64,000 nucleotides of DNA from CAIYUC01 sp963682005 (GCA_963682005.1 OY820914.1:4216001-4280000), one strand, 5' to 3'. Positions 18,168-26,581 are shown, numbered from the stretch's first letter. Notes: generated by a model not told the origin, from the letters alone. Program-made: numbers and translations.

Positions 18168-18223
18168 CTCGTTGCACTAAATCCCGCCTCCCGTTTCCGG
18201 GAGACGGGATTTAGTGCAACGAG
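18168..18223. repeat. 56-bp near-perfect hairpin
   Basis: CTCGTTGCACTAAATCCCG at 18168-18186 is matched by its exact complement ending at 18223. The inner arms CTCCCG/CGGGAG continue the stem after one mismatch, with a TTTC loop. A stem of this length is more than a typical terminator; it abuts structured repeat copy 3. Confidence 0.9.
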
Positions 18224-18439
18224 TATGCATACCATTGTTGACATATTTTAACCTGTGTGAACGGAAAAATCATTATAGGCTAATCATCAAAAGTATTGCG
18301 ATTCTAATTAGAATCCCCGTCCACAATAGTTTATCAAATATAAAGATTTATTAGATATCCAAATTATCTAAAGGATTTTTTATGTTGATTAACACTTCTT
18401 TGTAATATGGGAATATGTCTGGGCGGCGGGGTGCGGGCG

Positions 18440-18500
<61 letters not shown>

Positions 18501-19032
18501 CGGCGGACGACCAAATGCCGACAACCAAACGATCCAACAATTACGAAGAGACGGGGAAAGTCACGACTTTCCCCTACAAGTCGCTTCCGGATTATTAATT
18601 ACATCCCCGCTTTCCCTGGATCCCCAACCCAATTTTCCCCCTTCATTATTCATTATTCATTCTTCATTACTCATTATTCATTGCCTCCCCCTCCCCCTCC
18701 CCCTGCCCCCTCCCGTCATACATCGTCGATTCTATTAATCATCGTCGCGGGAGGGGGTGGGCTTTAGGTGTTCCCTTTCTGCTATTCACATTTCACCCCT
18801 TCGGGGTGGCGGGCTTCGCGCCGCGAGCTGCGAGCTGTGGGCTGCGCGCTACGAGCGGCGGGCGGCGGGCGGCGGGCGGCGGGCTACGAGCCACGAGCCT
18901 CGAGCTGCAGGCTTCAGACCTCCGGCTTCTGAACGCCAATAGCCAATTGCCAACAGCCAACAGCTAATAGGCAATAGGCAATAGCCAACAGTTAACTGTG
19001 GACTTTTTGACGATTGACCTTTTATGATAACA

Positions 19033-19138
19033 GTCGCCACAGTAGCAACCTTAGCTGGGGCCCCGGCTAGCATGGGAAGGCTGGAAGCATGGACGCCCCA
19101 GGTACAGTTGCGGTGTGGCGACGAGGCCCGTCCGGCCT
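19033..19138 (+). ncRNA. Putative structured RNA/DNA element, copy 1
   Basis: Stem P1 pairs GTCGCCACA (19033-19041) with TGTGGCGAC (19114-19122). Inside it GCAAC pairs GTTGC, and CTGGGGC (19055-19061) pairs GCCCCAG (19095-19101). A 3' hairpin AGGCC-N5-GGCCT ends the element at 19138. The element inside the IS1182-type copies is homologous and shows compensatory changes in P1 and the CTGGGGC stem. Whether it is transcribed is not known. Confidence 0.5.
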
Positions 19139-19384
19139 GAGGACAAGGCTAATTGGGAAATTGTTCGTGTGAGATGGATGCTGGATTAATTACGAATTAC
19201 GTCCCCGCTTTCGCGGGGATGACGATCTGGCACCAGGTCCCGGGCGGCGGGCTTCGAGCTGCAGGCTTCAAACCTCCGGCTTCTGAACGCCAATAGCCAA
19301 TTGCCAACAGCCAACAGCTAATAGGCAATAGGCAATAGCCAACAGTTAACTGTGGACTTTGACGATTGACCTTTTATGATAACA

Positions 19385-19490
19385 GTCGCCACAGTAGCAA
19401 CCTTAGCTGGGGCCCCGGCTAGCACGGGAAGGCTGGAAGCATGGACGCCCCAGGTACAGTTGCGGTGTGGCGACGAGGCCCGTCCGGCCT
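19385..19490 (+). ncRNA. Putative structured RNA/DNA element, copy 2
   Basis: Part of the second ~353-bp tandem unit; same stems as copy 1 and essentially identical to it, so it adds no independent covariation evidence. Confidence 0.5.
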
Positions 19491-19689
19491 GAGGACAAGG
19501 CTAATTGGGAAATTGTTCGTGTGAGATGGATGCTGGATTAATTACGAATTACGTCCCCGCTTTCGCGGGGATGACGAGCCGGCATCAGGTCCCGGGCGGT
19601 GGGTGGCGGGCCACGAGCCGCGGGTGGCGGGCGGCGGGCTACGAGCCATGAGCCTCGAGCCTCGAGCTGCAGGCTTCAGACCTCCGACT

Positions 19690-19770
19690 TCTGACTTCCG
19701 ACCTTCCGACCATCCGACCTTCCGACCTTCCGACCATCCGACCTTTCGACCTTCCGACCTTCAATTTCGA
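19690..19770. repeat. 8-bp TTCCGACC-type array
   Basis: About nine octamers of TTCCGACC with variants ATCCGACC and TTTCGACC. Boundaries are approximate because the edge copies decay. Confidence 0.8.
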
Positions 19771-19780
19771 CCTGACAATT

Positions 19781-19986
19781 TTCTGGGTAGAAGTACCTAT
19801 ATCAAAATTGGCCCTTTCTGGGTAGAAGTACCTATATAAAATTAAGGGCACCCGACATCCGATTTCTGATGACTTTACCCGTCATTCGAGAACTGTCTTA
19901 AATCTGGCCCTCAATTTACCTTTTCCCGGCATCTCCCGGAGATCAATTTTCCCTCATTTTTCTGGGTACTTTCCCCTATATGAATT
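19781..19986 (+). repeat. Three TTCTGGGTA...CCTATAT repeats upstream of 19980-20603
   Basis: TTCTGGGTAGAAGTACCTAT then AT-rich sequence occurs at 19781-19809 and 19816-19843, 35 bases apart. A diverged third copy (TCTGGGTACTTTCCCCTATA) lies at 19961-19980 and overlaps the possible ATG at 19980. They could be promoter or operator repeats. Confidence 0.7.
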
Positions 19987-20603
19987 TGCAAAAAAAATGG
20001 GTACAAATGCCCATTGACAAAGGCATTCCCATTGTTTTACATTTGTTTCGACCGAATGATCACACTTCCATGAAAACGAAACCATCCGCATCTGAAATTG
20101 TAATTCCTCCCTTACCCCTTCTGCACATTGCTATAGAATTTGTACACAAGATGTGCAAACATGCACACAGTGCTATGAAGGCTCAACACACCGGTATACC
20201 ACCTGCACACACGAATAAATCATGTGAACACACGGATATTCATAGCATACACAAGGCTTATTCCATTGCACACTTGATGAAAAATAGTGAACTCAGGGTT
20301 AATGCCAGAGCACACTTGAAGAAAATTAGTGAACTCAAGGCTAATGCTCTTGCACACTTGAAGAAAAATAGTGAACTCAGGGTTAATTGCAGAGCACACT
20401 TGAAGAAAAATAGTGAACTCAAGGCTAATGCCATTGCACACTTGAAGAATAATAGTGAACTCAGGGTTAATGCCAGAGCACACTTGAAGAAAAATAGTGC
20501 GACCACTTGTAAAACACTTCCACACAACAGGAAAATGGCCGGAACTAAACCAGTAAAAGTGTCGCACATACAGGTTCCCCTTCATACTATTGAAATGTCA
20601 TGA
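19980..20603 (+). CDS. Uncertain ORF with six 14-residue repeats
   Basis: A possible 207-residue basic protein. The second half is built from six 14-residue units of the form AHLKKNSELRVNAR, encoded by 42-bp DNA repeats that alternate between an SELRVNAR and an SELKANAx version. A later start at the Met of MKTKPSASEIVIPP (20070) is equally possible. All frames of such repeats tend to stay open and the minus strand is open too, so coding is not proven. No domain recognised; the units are amphipathic and could form helices. Confidence 0.35.
   Translation: MNLQKKWVQMPIDKGIPIVLHLFRPNDHTSMKTKPSASEIVIPPLPLLHIAIEFVHKMCKHAHSAMKAQHTGIPPAHTNKSCEHTDIHSIHKAYSIAHLMKNSELRVNARAHLKKISELKANALAHLKKNSELRVNCRAHLKKNSELKANAIAHLKNNSELRVNARAHLKKNSATTCKTLPHNRKMAGTKPVKVSHIQVPLHTIEMS
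20268..20519. repeat. Six 42-bp tandem repeats
   Basis: Units start at 20268, 20310, 20352, 20394, 20436 and 20478 with GCACACTTGAAGAAAAATAG. Odd and even units differ consistently (CTCAGGGTTAATG against CTCAAGGCTAATG), giving an 84-bp higher-order period. Confidence 0.95.
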
Positions 20604-20650
20604 CAAATGACCTCATAATCAACATTTTTTCTAACTAAAAACAATCAACT

Positions 20651-21391
20651 ATGAAAACATCTGCATCACAAACCGTAGGGAACACGCTGGATCGTGCCCG
20701 TCAACTGGTATCTTACATCGGAGGGTTCAAAGACTATCAGCCGCCCAGGAATGCCGAAAACCCCCAGGAAATGCAAAAACTTCTCGGGGAGATCATCACA
20801 GCCGCCGCGGAGGAAGCGGCCATGTTCGCCCGCCTCCAGGAGGTCGTCAACTCCCGGGTTGAACTGATCAAGGGATCAAACGGGTCGTTACTTCACCTCA
20901 TTCCCAGGATCCGGGCTGCCGTCGAGTCGCAATACGGGAAATCATCGGTCCAGGCAAAAACCATCGGTCTCCTGGCCAGGAAGATCCAGCCATATAAAAA
21001 GAATGGCGAAACACCCCCTGAATCAACCGGTGACACAGAGCCGGCAGGGGGCGTAAATGAGCCGGCAGTCCCGCGTTCCCGCTCCACCCGCTCCTTCGGT
21101 ACGATCGGAAAAACCTTCCTCGATGTGATCAGTTCCGTTAAGGAGTTCGGCGACTATAAACCAGGCATCCCCTCGCTGGACATCCCCCAACTCGAACTGA
21201 AAGCCGCCGGGATCGACCAATCCATACAGAATGTCAACACATCAAAGCAACTCATTGCTGATGCGAGGAACAAACTGCAATCAACGCTCACCGACCTCCG
21301 CGACCGCACAAGACGAATCAAAGCCTGCGTCAAAGCCCAGTACGGCTCCACATCCGAAGAATACCTCATGATCCGCAGTATAAGGATATGA
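20651..21391 (+). CDS. Internally duplicated helical protein of unknown function
   Basis: A 246-residue soluble protein made of two related halves: each has a GxTxxxRxxxxVSxIxxFxDYxP-like start (DRARQLVSYIGGFKDYQP and FLDVISSVKEFGDYKP) and ends with a VxAQYGxxSxxxxxI motif (AAVESQYGKSSVQAKTI and ACVKAQYGSTSEEYLMI). A proline/serine linker (about 117-148) joins them. Higher GC than the adjacent repeat DNA suggests a normal chromosomal gene. Function unknown. The IS1182-type element begins 26 bases after its stop. Confidence 0.7.
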   Translation: MKTSASQTVGNTLDRARQLVSYIGGFKDYQPPRNAENPQEMQKLLGEIITAAAEEAAMFARLQEVVNSRVELIKGSNGSLLHLIPRIRAAVESQYGKSSVQAKTIGLLARKIQPYKKNGETPPESTGDTEPAGGVNEPAVPRSRSTRSFGTIGKTFLDVISSVKEFGDYKPGIPSLDIPQLELKAAGIDQSIQNVNTSKQLIADARNKLQSTLTDLRDRTRRIKACVKAQYGSTSEEYLMIRSIRI

Positions 21392-21459
21392 GCCGCAACC
21401 GTACCCTCCCCTCTTATGAGGCTGTCCCAAAAGGGTGGCCTCTTTTTTATTTTGCGCTC

Positions 21460-21566
21460 AGGCCGCGCAGGCCTCATCGCCGCAACGCAACTGTGTCCGG
21501 GGCTTCCTGTTCTCTTACCCTAATCCTGGAAGCCCGGGCCCCGCCCAAGGTTGCTTTTGCGGCGAC
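21460..21566 (-). ncRNA. Putative structured element inside IS1182 copy A
   Basis: Mirror image of 42434-42540 and identical to it, downstream of the transposase stop. See copy in IS B for stems; homologous to the elements at 19033-19138 and 19385-19490. Confidence 0.5.
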
Positions 21567-21611
21567 TGGTGTTTATCATTTTCTTCAGCGATAATCCACA
21601 ATAAAAGGGTC

Positions 21612-23150
21612 TCAACATGACCATTTTTTAAGGTTGTGAGCTAAACTGAGTAATCCGGCTTCGATTTCGACTTTTTCACACCCTTTAAGCATAAATCGCT
21701 TGAAGCCTTTGTTGTATTTAATATTGCCAAAGACTGGTTCTACATCGACCGGACGTTTCTTTCGGTGCCTGATACCTTCTTCGCTATTCAGCAAGGCCCT
21801 GGCCCTTTCTTTTAGTATCCGGAGTTTATGATTTATCTCAATGGTACGATTGCCTGGCTGATTATAACACACTCCTTTCAACGGACAACCCTGACAGTTT
21901 TGAGCCTTATAACATGCATATTTTTGCTTGACACCATTCTTGTTAGTGCGGATTCTATTGCCAGCACGTTTCATAATTTGTCCCATCGGACAGTAATAGC
22001 AATCTGCTTCTTCATTATAATGAAGCCTTTCCGGAGCAAATGGATTTTTGTTTGAGCGATTGTTCTGATCCTTGTCAAAGTAGGGATCTTTGACAAAGGC
22101 CTCGATAAAATGATCTGCTAAAAACTGATAGTTGTGCTCGGAGCCATATCCTGCATCTGCCGTCACGCTATTGGGTAGTTGACCATAAAGTGTGTTGAAC
22201 TGTTCCAGGTGAACGGGCAAAGTCTTAGTGTCCGTTGGGTTCTGGTGAATGCTATAGTATAGAATAAATTGATCGTGGGTAGATATCTGCCAGTTATAGC
22301 CGGGCTTCAGCTGCCCATTACGCATGTAATCCTCTTTCATGCGCATGAACGTTGCATCGGGATCCGTCTTTGAGTAGTTGTTGCGTCCTTTAAGGATTTT
22401 CTCCTGATTGTCGTACCGATCAAGGATATCCGGCCAGTTTTTGGCTGCATATTTTAATTTCTGGTGCACCTTCTTGCTAACCGGCTTATCTTTCAATGCT
22501 TCATTGATTTTAGTAATCGTGTCGGCAACCTTCTTTGAATCGATCTTTTCGAAGGTCGTAGGTGTTATATCCTTAAGTTCTTCTTGTGCGATTTGCTGGG
22601 TATAGGCCCAAAGATCTTCTAACTGCTTTTTGATTTTTTCTTTATTTGTCTGGATTGCTTTACCCCATACGAAGGTGTAACGGTTGGCGATTGATTCGAT
22701 CTTAGTGCCATCGATATAAACTTCTTTCAGGGTTACCAATCCTTCAGCAGCCAGCAACTCGACGACGTTCCCAAATACCTTCTTGAGAACGCCCTTTAAT
22801 CGTTCACTGCGAAACCGGTTAATGGTATTATGATCAGGAGTGTTCATCCCAGAAATCCACATAAAATGGATGTTCTCCTTTAAGGCAGCTTCCATCCTGC
22901 GGGAAGAATAGATGTTGCTCAAATAGGCAAACACTACGACTTTCAGTAACATCCGGGGATGGTAACTAGATGTCCCGCCGCCTTTGTACTTTGAAAAGAG
23001 AGGATCAATGTCGATCTGGTCGATCACCTGGTTTACAATACGCACAGGATGATTAGCATCGATCAAATCCTCAAGGGAGGGTGGAATCAGCATGATCTGA
23101 TGCTGCGCATATTCTTTAAATTTAATGTTGGTACGTTTTATCTGTTTCAT
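21612..23150 (-). CDS. IS1182-family transposase, copy A
   Basis: A full-length 512-residue transposase. N-terminal DUF772-type region (DANHPVRIVNQVIDQID, YHPRMLLKVVVFAYLSN, SGMNTPDHNTINRFRSERL), a catalytic-core Asp in EVYIDGTKIE, a second in SVTADAGYGSEHN, and a C-terminal Glu in PVDVEPVFGNIK. A cysteine-rich insert (CYYCPMGQ ... CQGCPLKGVC) precedes the end, as in the family. No stop or frameshift; probably active. It is identical in sequence to the copy at 40850-42388. Confidence 0.96.
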   Translation of the reverse strand: MKQIKRTNIKFKEYAQHQIMLIPPSLEDLIDANHPVRIVNQVIDQIDIDPLFSKYKGGGTSSYHPRMLLKVVVFAYLSNIYSSRRMEAALKENIHFMWISGMNTPDHNTINRFRSERLKGVLKKVFGNVVELLAAEGLVTLKEVYIDGTKIESIANRYTFVWGKAIQTNKEKIKKQLEDLWAYTQQIAQEELKDITPTTFEKIDSKKVADTITKINEALKDKPVSKKVHQKLKYAAKNWPDILDRYDNQEKILKGRNNYSKTDPDATFMRMKEDYMRNGQLKPGYNWQISTHDQFILYYSIHQNPTDTKTLPVHLEQFNTLYGQLPNSVTADAGYGSEHNYQFLADHFIEAFVKDPYFDKDQNNRSNKNPFAPERLHYNEEADCYYCPMGQIMKRAGNRIRTNKNGVKQKYACYKAQNCQGCPLKGVCYNQPGNRTIEINHKLRILKERARALLNSEEGIRHRKKRPVDVEPVFGNIKYNKGFKRFMLKGCEKVEIEAGLLSLAHNLKKWSC

Positions 23151-23272
23151 GCTGCAAGTTAATCATATCTTGCAGGTATACAGCTCTTTATGTTAATTAA
23201 TTATCACCAAGATATTAACATTCAATGTATTATAAAATAAAAGAGGCTGCCTCAAACTTTTGAGACAGCCTC

Positions 23273-23349
23273 AAGACCGAAGGTCGGGGTGGGTACGCCT
23301 AGAACTTGGGAGGGGAAGACCCCGAGTACTCGGGGTCGGGGTGGGTACG
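23273..23349. repeat. Palindromic intergenic repeats at the IS A right flank
   Basis: The right arm of the IS-split repeat (GGTCGGGGTGGGTACG, ending 23297) is followed by a second unit at 23300-23349 that contains the palindrome GACCCCGAGTACTCGGGGTC and again ends GGGGTGGGTACG. Confidence 0.8.
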
Positions 23350-23380
23350 TTTGATACCCCCGCAAACTTTTTTCCAAATC

Positions 23381-23394
23381 ATGACAAATGTCAT
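23381..23394. promoter_or_regulatory. Palindrome upstream of the hdr/mvh operon
   Basis: ATGACA-AA-TGTCAT, a perfect 6-bp inverted repeat with a 2-base gap, 77 bases before the first ATG of the operon. Its position and symmetry suit a dimeric regulator's operator; no regulator can be named. Confidence 0.4.
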
Positions 23395-23470
23395 TTTTTT
23401 TCCTGCCTTTATAATGTTAATTTGTTAATTAATTCACAATAGAATTTTCATTTCCAGAAATACTGTGATT

Positions 23471-25276
23471 ATGAAAACGAATGACCAAACCGGCGTGTTT
23501 TTCTACAACCCCCAGGGCGTGATTGAGGAATGCGTTGACTTCTCGGCCCTTGCTGCCTATGCCCTCGATTTCCCCGGGGTGACGAAGATCTGGAACTTCT
23601 CTGATTTTCACTGGGACGAAAAGTCGGTGAGCGAAAAGATCTCCGTAAACAACCTCTCCAGGGTCGTCATTGCAGGCGTGATGCCGGGTACGGTCAAGAC
23701 GCTCTTCTCAAAGGTGCTCGCCCTGCTTGGCAAAGACCCTGCCGATGTCGCCCTCGTCAGCTTCAACGATTACGGGATCTGCACCAACCGCGACCTTGAC
23801 CGTGCCAAAGCGTTGCTTGCATGCGCCATCCATGATATTCCTTATGAAATTGCTGCATTACCGGGAGAATCAAAGGTCAACCCTGCTACACTCGTGATCG
23901 GAGGTGGTATCGCCGGGATCCAGTCTTCATTGGAAATTGCAAACGGGAACAGCCTTGTTTACCTTGTTGAGAAAAGTGGCACCATCGGCGGAAAAATGGC
24001 CACATTCGACAAAACCTTCCCTACCCTTGACTGCGCTGCATGTATCCTCACCCCGAAAATGGTTGAAGTTAACCAGAACCCGAACATCCGGCTTATGTCC
24101 TATTGCGAGGTGAAGGAAGTTACAGGAGAATCAGGGAATTTCACGGTGAAGATCCTGCAGAAAGCCCGGAAAGTGAATGTAACCACCTGCATAGGTTGCG
24201 GCACATGCGCCGAGAAATGCCCGGCCCAGGCTCCGAGCGAGTTCGATGCCGGCACCACCATGCGGAAAGCAATCTATATCCCTTTCCCGCAGGCGGTTCC
24301 CAATAAGTACCTGATCGATGCCGGAAGCTGCATCTACATTAAGAACGGCAAATGCAAAGCCTGTGTAAAGGCATGCCCTGTGCCGGACTGCATCAACCTC
24401 GATGAACAGGACAAGGAAGTCACGATCAACGTCGGCAATATCATCGTTGCAACAGGTTATAAACCATTCGATGCCGCCAGGATGGAACAGTTTGGGTATG
24501 GTAAATACCCGAATGTCCTGAATTCACTTGAATTTGAGCGGCTTCTCAATGCTTCCGGCCCGACCGGCGGGAACATCCATTTCCGTTCGCAGGACAAGAA
24601 AGGGAACTGGGTCTTTAATACGGAATCCGGGAAACCTGAAAGCATTGCCATTGTTCATTGTGTGGGAAGCAGGGACAAGAATTACAACAAATACTGCTCA
24701 AGGGTATGCTGCATGTATTCGCTGAAATTCTCCCACCTGATCCTGGATAAAATCCCCGAAGCACAGGTTTTCGAATATTTTATCGATATGCGTTCGTTCG
24801 GAAAAGGGTATGAAGAATTTTATGAACGTATAAAAGAAGAAGGAGTATCGATCATCCGCGGAAAAACAGCGAAAGTGGAAGAAAAGAAAGGAAAGTTGCT
24901 GATACGCGGCGAAGATATCCTCCGTGGCGAATTGCTGGAAAATTCTGTTGATATGGTGATCCTTTCCGTCGGACTTGAACCGGGGGAAGACACACCAAAA
25001 CTCAGCAAAATGCTCGGTATCCCTCTCTCGGAAGGTGGCTGGTTCGATGAGTCCAATTACAGCACCGATTCCACTGGTACATTCCGGGGAGGGGTTTCAC
25101 TGGCCGGGACATGCCAGGGGCCGAAAGACATCCCGGATGCTGTCGCACAGGGTTCTGCTGCAGCGGCCAGGGTAATCCGCAGCATCCTGAAAGGGAACAT
25201 CAGCAAGGATACCGATAAAATTCCCCTTTCAGCTATTGAAAGCCGGATTAAGGAACTTACAACCATTCAATTTTAA
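23471..25276 (+). CDS. HdrA/QmoA-like flavoprotein with Fe-S clusters
   Basis: About 601 residues from the ATG at 23471 (a GTG at 23465 is also in frame). The first ~135 residues are a domain not typical of HdrA. An FAD-binding Rossmann motif, LVIGGGIAGIQSSLEIA, is followed by GTIGGKMATFDKTFPTLDCAAC, the HdrA Cys motif. Further on are ferredoxin-type motifs CIGCGTCAEKCP and CKACVKACP, then CVGSRDKNYNKYCSRVCCMYSLKFS and the terminal TCQGPKDIPDAVAQGSAAA. HdrA-type proteins hold the FAD that splits electron pairs in Hdr and Qmo complexes. First gene of the operon with QmoC-like, HdrA and Mvh subunits; an AGGAGG site for the next gene lies at the end. Confidence 0.9.
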   Translation: MKTNDQTGVFFYNPQGVIEECVDFSALAAYALDFPGVTKIWNFSDFHWDEKSVSEKISVNNLSRVVIAGVMPGTVKTLFSKVLALLGKDPADVALVSFNDYGICTNRDLDRAKALLACAIHDIPYEIAALPGESKVNPATLVIGGGIAGIQSSLEIANGNSLVYLVEKSGTIGGKMATFDKTFPTLDCAACILTPKMVEVNQNPNIRLMSYCEVKEVTGESGNFTVKILQKARKVNVTTCIGCGTCAEKCPAQAPSEFDAGTTMRKAIYIPFPQAVPNKYLIDAGSCIYIKNGKCKACVKACPVPDCINLDEQDKEVTINVGNIIVATGYKPFDAARMEQFGYGKYPNVLNSLEFERLLNASGPTGGNIHFRSQDKKGNWVFNTESGKPESIAIVHCVGSRDKNYNKYCSRVCCMYSLKFSHLILDKIPEAQVFEYFIDMRSFGKGYEEFYERIKEEGVSIIRGKTAKVEEKKGKLLIRGEDILRGELLENSVDMVILSVGLEPGEDTPKLSKMLGIPLSEGGWFDESNYSTDSTGTFRGGVSLAGTCQGPKDIPDAVAQGSAAAARVIRSILKGNISKDTDKIPLSAIESRIKELTTIQF

Positions 25277-25288
25277 GGAGGACAACCT

Positions 25289-26419
25289 ATGAGCACCCGT
25301 CTTCAGCCTGAACTCAGGAACCAATTGATGCTATATGGGATCGGCGACTGGAATGCATGTTACCATTGCGGGACCTGCACAGCGATCTGCCCGTTGTCGG
25401 AAGAAGGTTTTCTCTTCCCCAGGAAGAAGATCAGGCTCATGCAGATGGGTCTGAAAGACCAGATCGAATCAAGCGTCGAGCCATGGCTCTGCTACTATTG
25501 CGGCGACTGCTCGAAAACCTGCCCCAGGGACGCCAACCCGGGCGAACTGATGATGTCCCTCCGCCGTTACCTCACATCGATCTACGACTGGACCGGGCTC
25601 TCAAAGAAATTCTACACCTCCGAGACCTGGGAGCTCGGATTCATCCTGTTCTTCGCAGCCCTCGTGGTGATCGCATTCCTTGTGGTTCTTCCCGCATTCG
25701 GGTTTGCGTTTGACCCAACCCTCACTTCAGAAGGCGGAGTGAAAGTAAACTCTTTCGCCCCGATCCATATCGTGGAAACATTCGACTGGCTGATGGCCAT
25801 TACGGTTGCTTCTCTACTTATTTCCAACATTGTCAGGATGTATTACAAGATCATCTGGAAAAATAGTGAAACGAAGGTTACTTTGTTCGTTCATGTCAGG
25901 GAATTCTGGCGGCTAATTTTTAATTTTGCAGTTCAGCCGAAATTTTCGAAATGCGATGATAAAAATTACTGGCTGTCCCATTGGTTTCTCATGTCAGGAT
26001 ATACAATTATGTTTATTGTCATCGTCGTTTACCTGCCATGGTTCCAGACTGAAAAGATCCTACCCGTTTATGACCCGCAGCGATTGCTTGGATATTATGC
26101 CACGTTCGGACTTCTTTTCGGGTTGCTGGTTGCCATTATCGGCCGGATCCGGAGAAAGGATATAAAATTCCAGTTTTCACACGTAAGCGACTGGCTCTTT
26201 CTTGTGATGCTGACCTCAACCGTGGTCACCGGAATCCTGATCCACATCTTCAGGATCTCGGGAATGGCCATGGCCACGTACATCAGCTATATTGCACACA
26301 TGGCTGTTTTGGTGCCGATGATCCTGATCGAGGTTCCGTTCTCGAAATGGTCGCACCTGGCTTACCGGCCATTTGCCGTTTACTTCACCCAACTGAAAAA
26401 ATATGCTGTGCCAAGATAA
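25289..26419 (+). CDS. QmoC/HdrC-HdrE-like membrane iron-sulfur cytochrome b subunit
   Basis: A 376-residue fusion. The N-terminal ~90 residues are HdrC-like with two 4Fe-4S motifs, CYHCGTCTAICP and CYYCGDCSKTCP. The C-terminal ~260 residues have about five transmembrane helices (LGFILFFAALVVIAFLVVLP, WLMAITVASLLISNIVRMYY, MSGYTIMFIVIVVYLPW, ATFGLLFGLLVAIIG, LFLVMLTSTVVTGILIHIF) with conserved His, as in the heme-b/quinone-linked QmoC, HdrE and DsrM/NarI group. It would anchor the HdrA-Mvh complex to the membrane and exchange electrons with menaquinone. Preceded by an AGGAGG site 12 bases after the HdrA stop. Confidence 0.9.
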   Translation: MSTRLQPELRNQLMLYGIGDWNACYHCGTCTAICPLSEEGFLFPRKKIRLMQMGLKDQIESSVEPWLCYYCGDCSKTCPRDANPGELMMSLRRYLTSIYDWTGLSKKFYTSETWELGFILFFAALVVIAFLVVLPAFGFAFDPTLTSEGGVKVNSFAPIHIVETFDWLMAITVASLLISNIVRMYYKIIWKNSETKVTLFVHVREFWRLIFNFAVQPKFSKCDDKNYWLSHWFLMSGYTIMFIVIVVYLPWFQTEKILPVYDPQRLLGYYATFGLLFGLLVAIIGRIRRKDIKFQFSHVSDWLFLVMLTSTVVTGILIHIFRISGMAMATYISYIAHMAVLVPMILIEVPFSKWSHLAYRPFAVYFTQLKKYAVPR

Positions 26420-26450
26420 TAAAATTCGTTATAGAGAAGTACTTCCCAAA

Positions 26451-26517
26451 CGTACCCTCCCCTCTTATCCCCTCCCTACTAGTAGGGAGGGGAAGACCGA
26501 AGGTCGGGGTGGGTACG
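26451..26517. repeat. Palindromic intergenic repeat inside the hdr/mvh operon
   Basis: An intact member: CGTACCCTCCCCTCTTAT, a central palindrome CCCCTCCCTACTAGTAGGGAGGGG-type core, then GACCGAAGGTCGGGGTGGGT and ACG. It lies in the 162-base gap between the QmoC-like and HdrA genes, so it is probably transcribed and may form a hairpin within the operon mRNA. Confidence 0.85.
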
Positions 26518-26581
26518 TTGGAACCCACCTTGTGGGCTGAGCAAAATAAAACCCGTCATCACCCATTGAGAAACAATAATT

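Larger units (their letters stand above)
18907..19605. repeat. Tandem duplication of a ~353-bp unit
   Basis: Copy 1 begins at 18907 and copy 2 at 19261, both with GCAGGCTTCA; a third, partial start occurs near 19663. The two full copies are almost identical over about 345 bases (one 2-base indel in a T run near 19010, a few substitutions), so the duplication is recent. Each copy contains one structured element (19033-19138, 19385-19490). Confidence 0.92.
21418..23272 (-). mobile_element. IS1182-family element, copy A (1855 bp)
   Basis: The ends are hairpin-forming inverted repeats: GAGGCTGTCCCAAAAGGGTG at 21418-21437, and on the opposite strand GAGGCTGTCTCAAAAGTTTG ending at 23272. The element has the same length as copy B (40728-42582) and an apparently identical transposase. 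It sits exactly within a palindromic intergenic repeat: the left arm (21400-21417) and right arm (23273-23297) match the two arms of the intact repeat at 26451-26517, whose central 23-24-bp palindrome is absent here. Confidence 0.92.

Noticed and set aside
14703..18223. Integron cassette array
   Set aside because: No integrase gene, no attI and the conserved part is internal rather than the attC ends, so I call it cassette-like only.
20220..20585. Minus-strand frames through the 42-bp repeats
   Set aside because: Mirror frames of the same repeats; no start context. Kept only as a reason to doubt the plus-strand ORF too.
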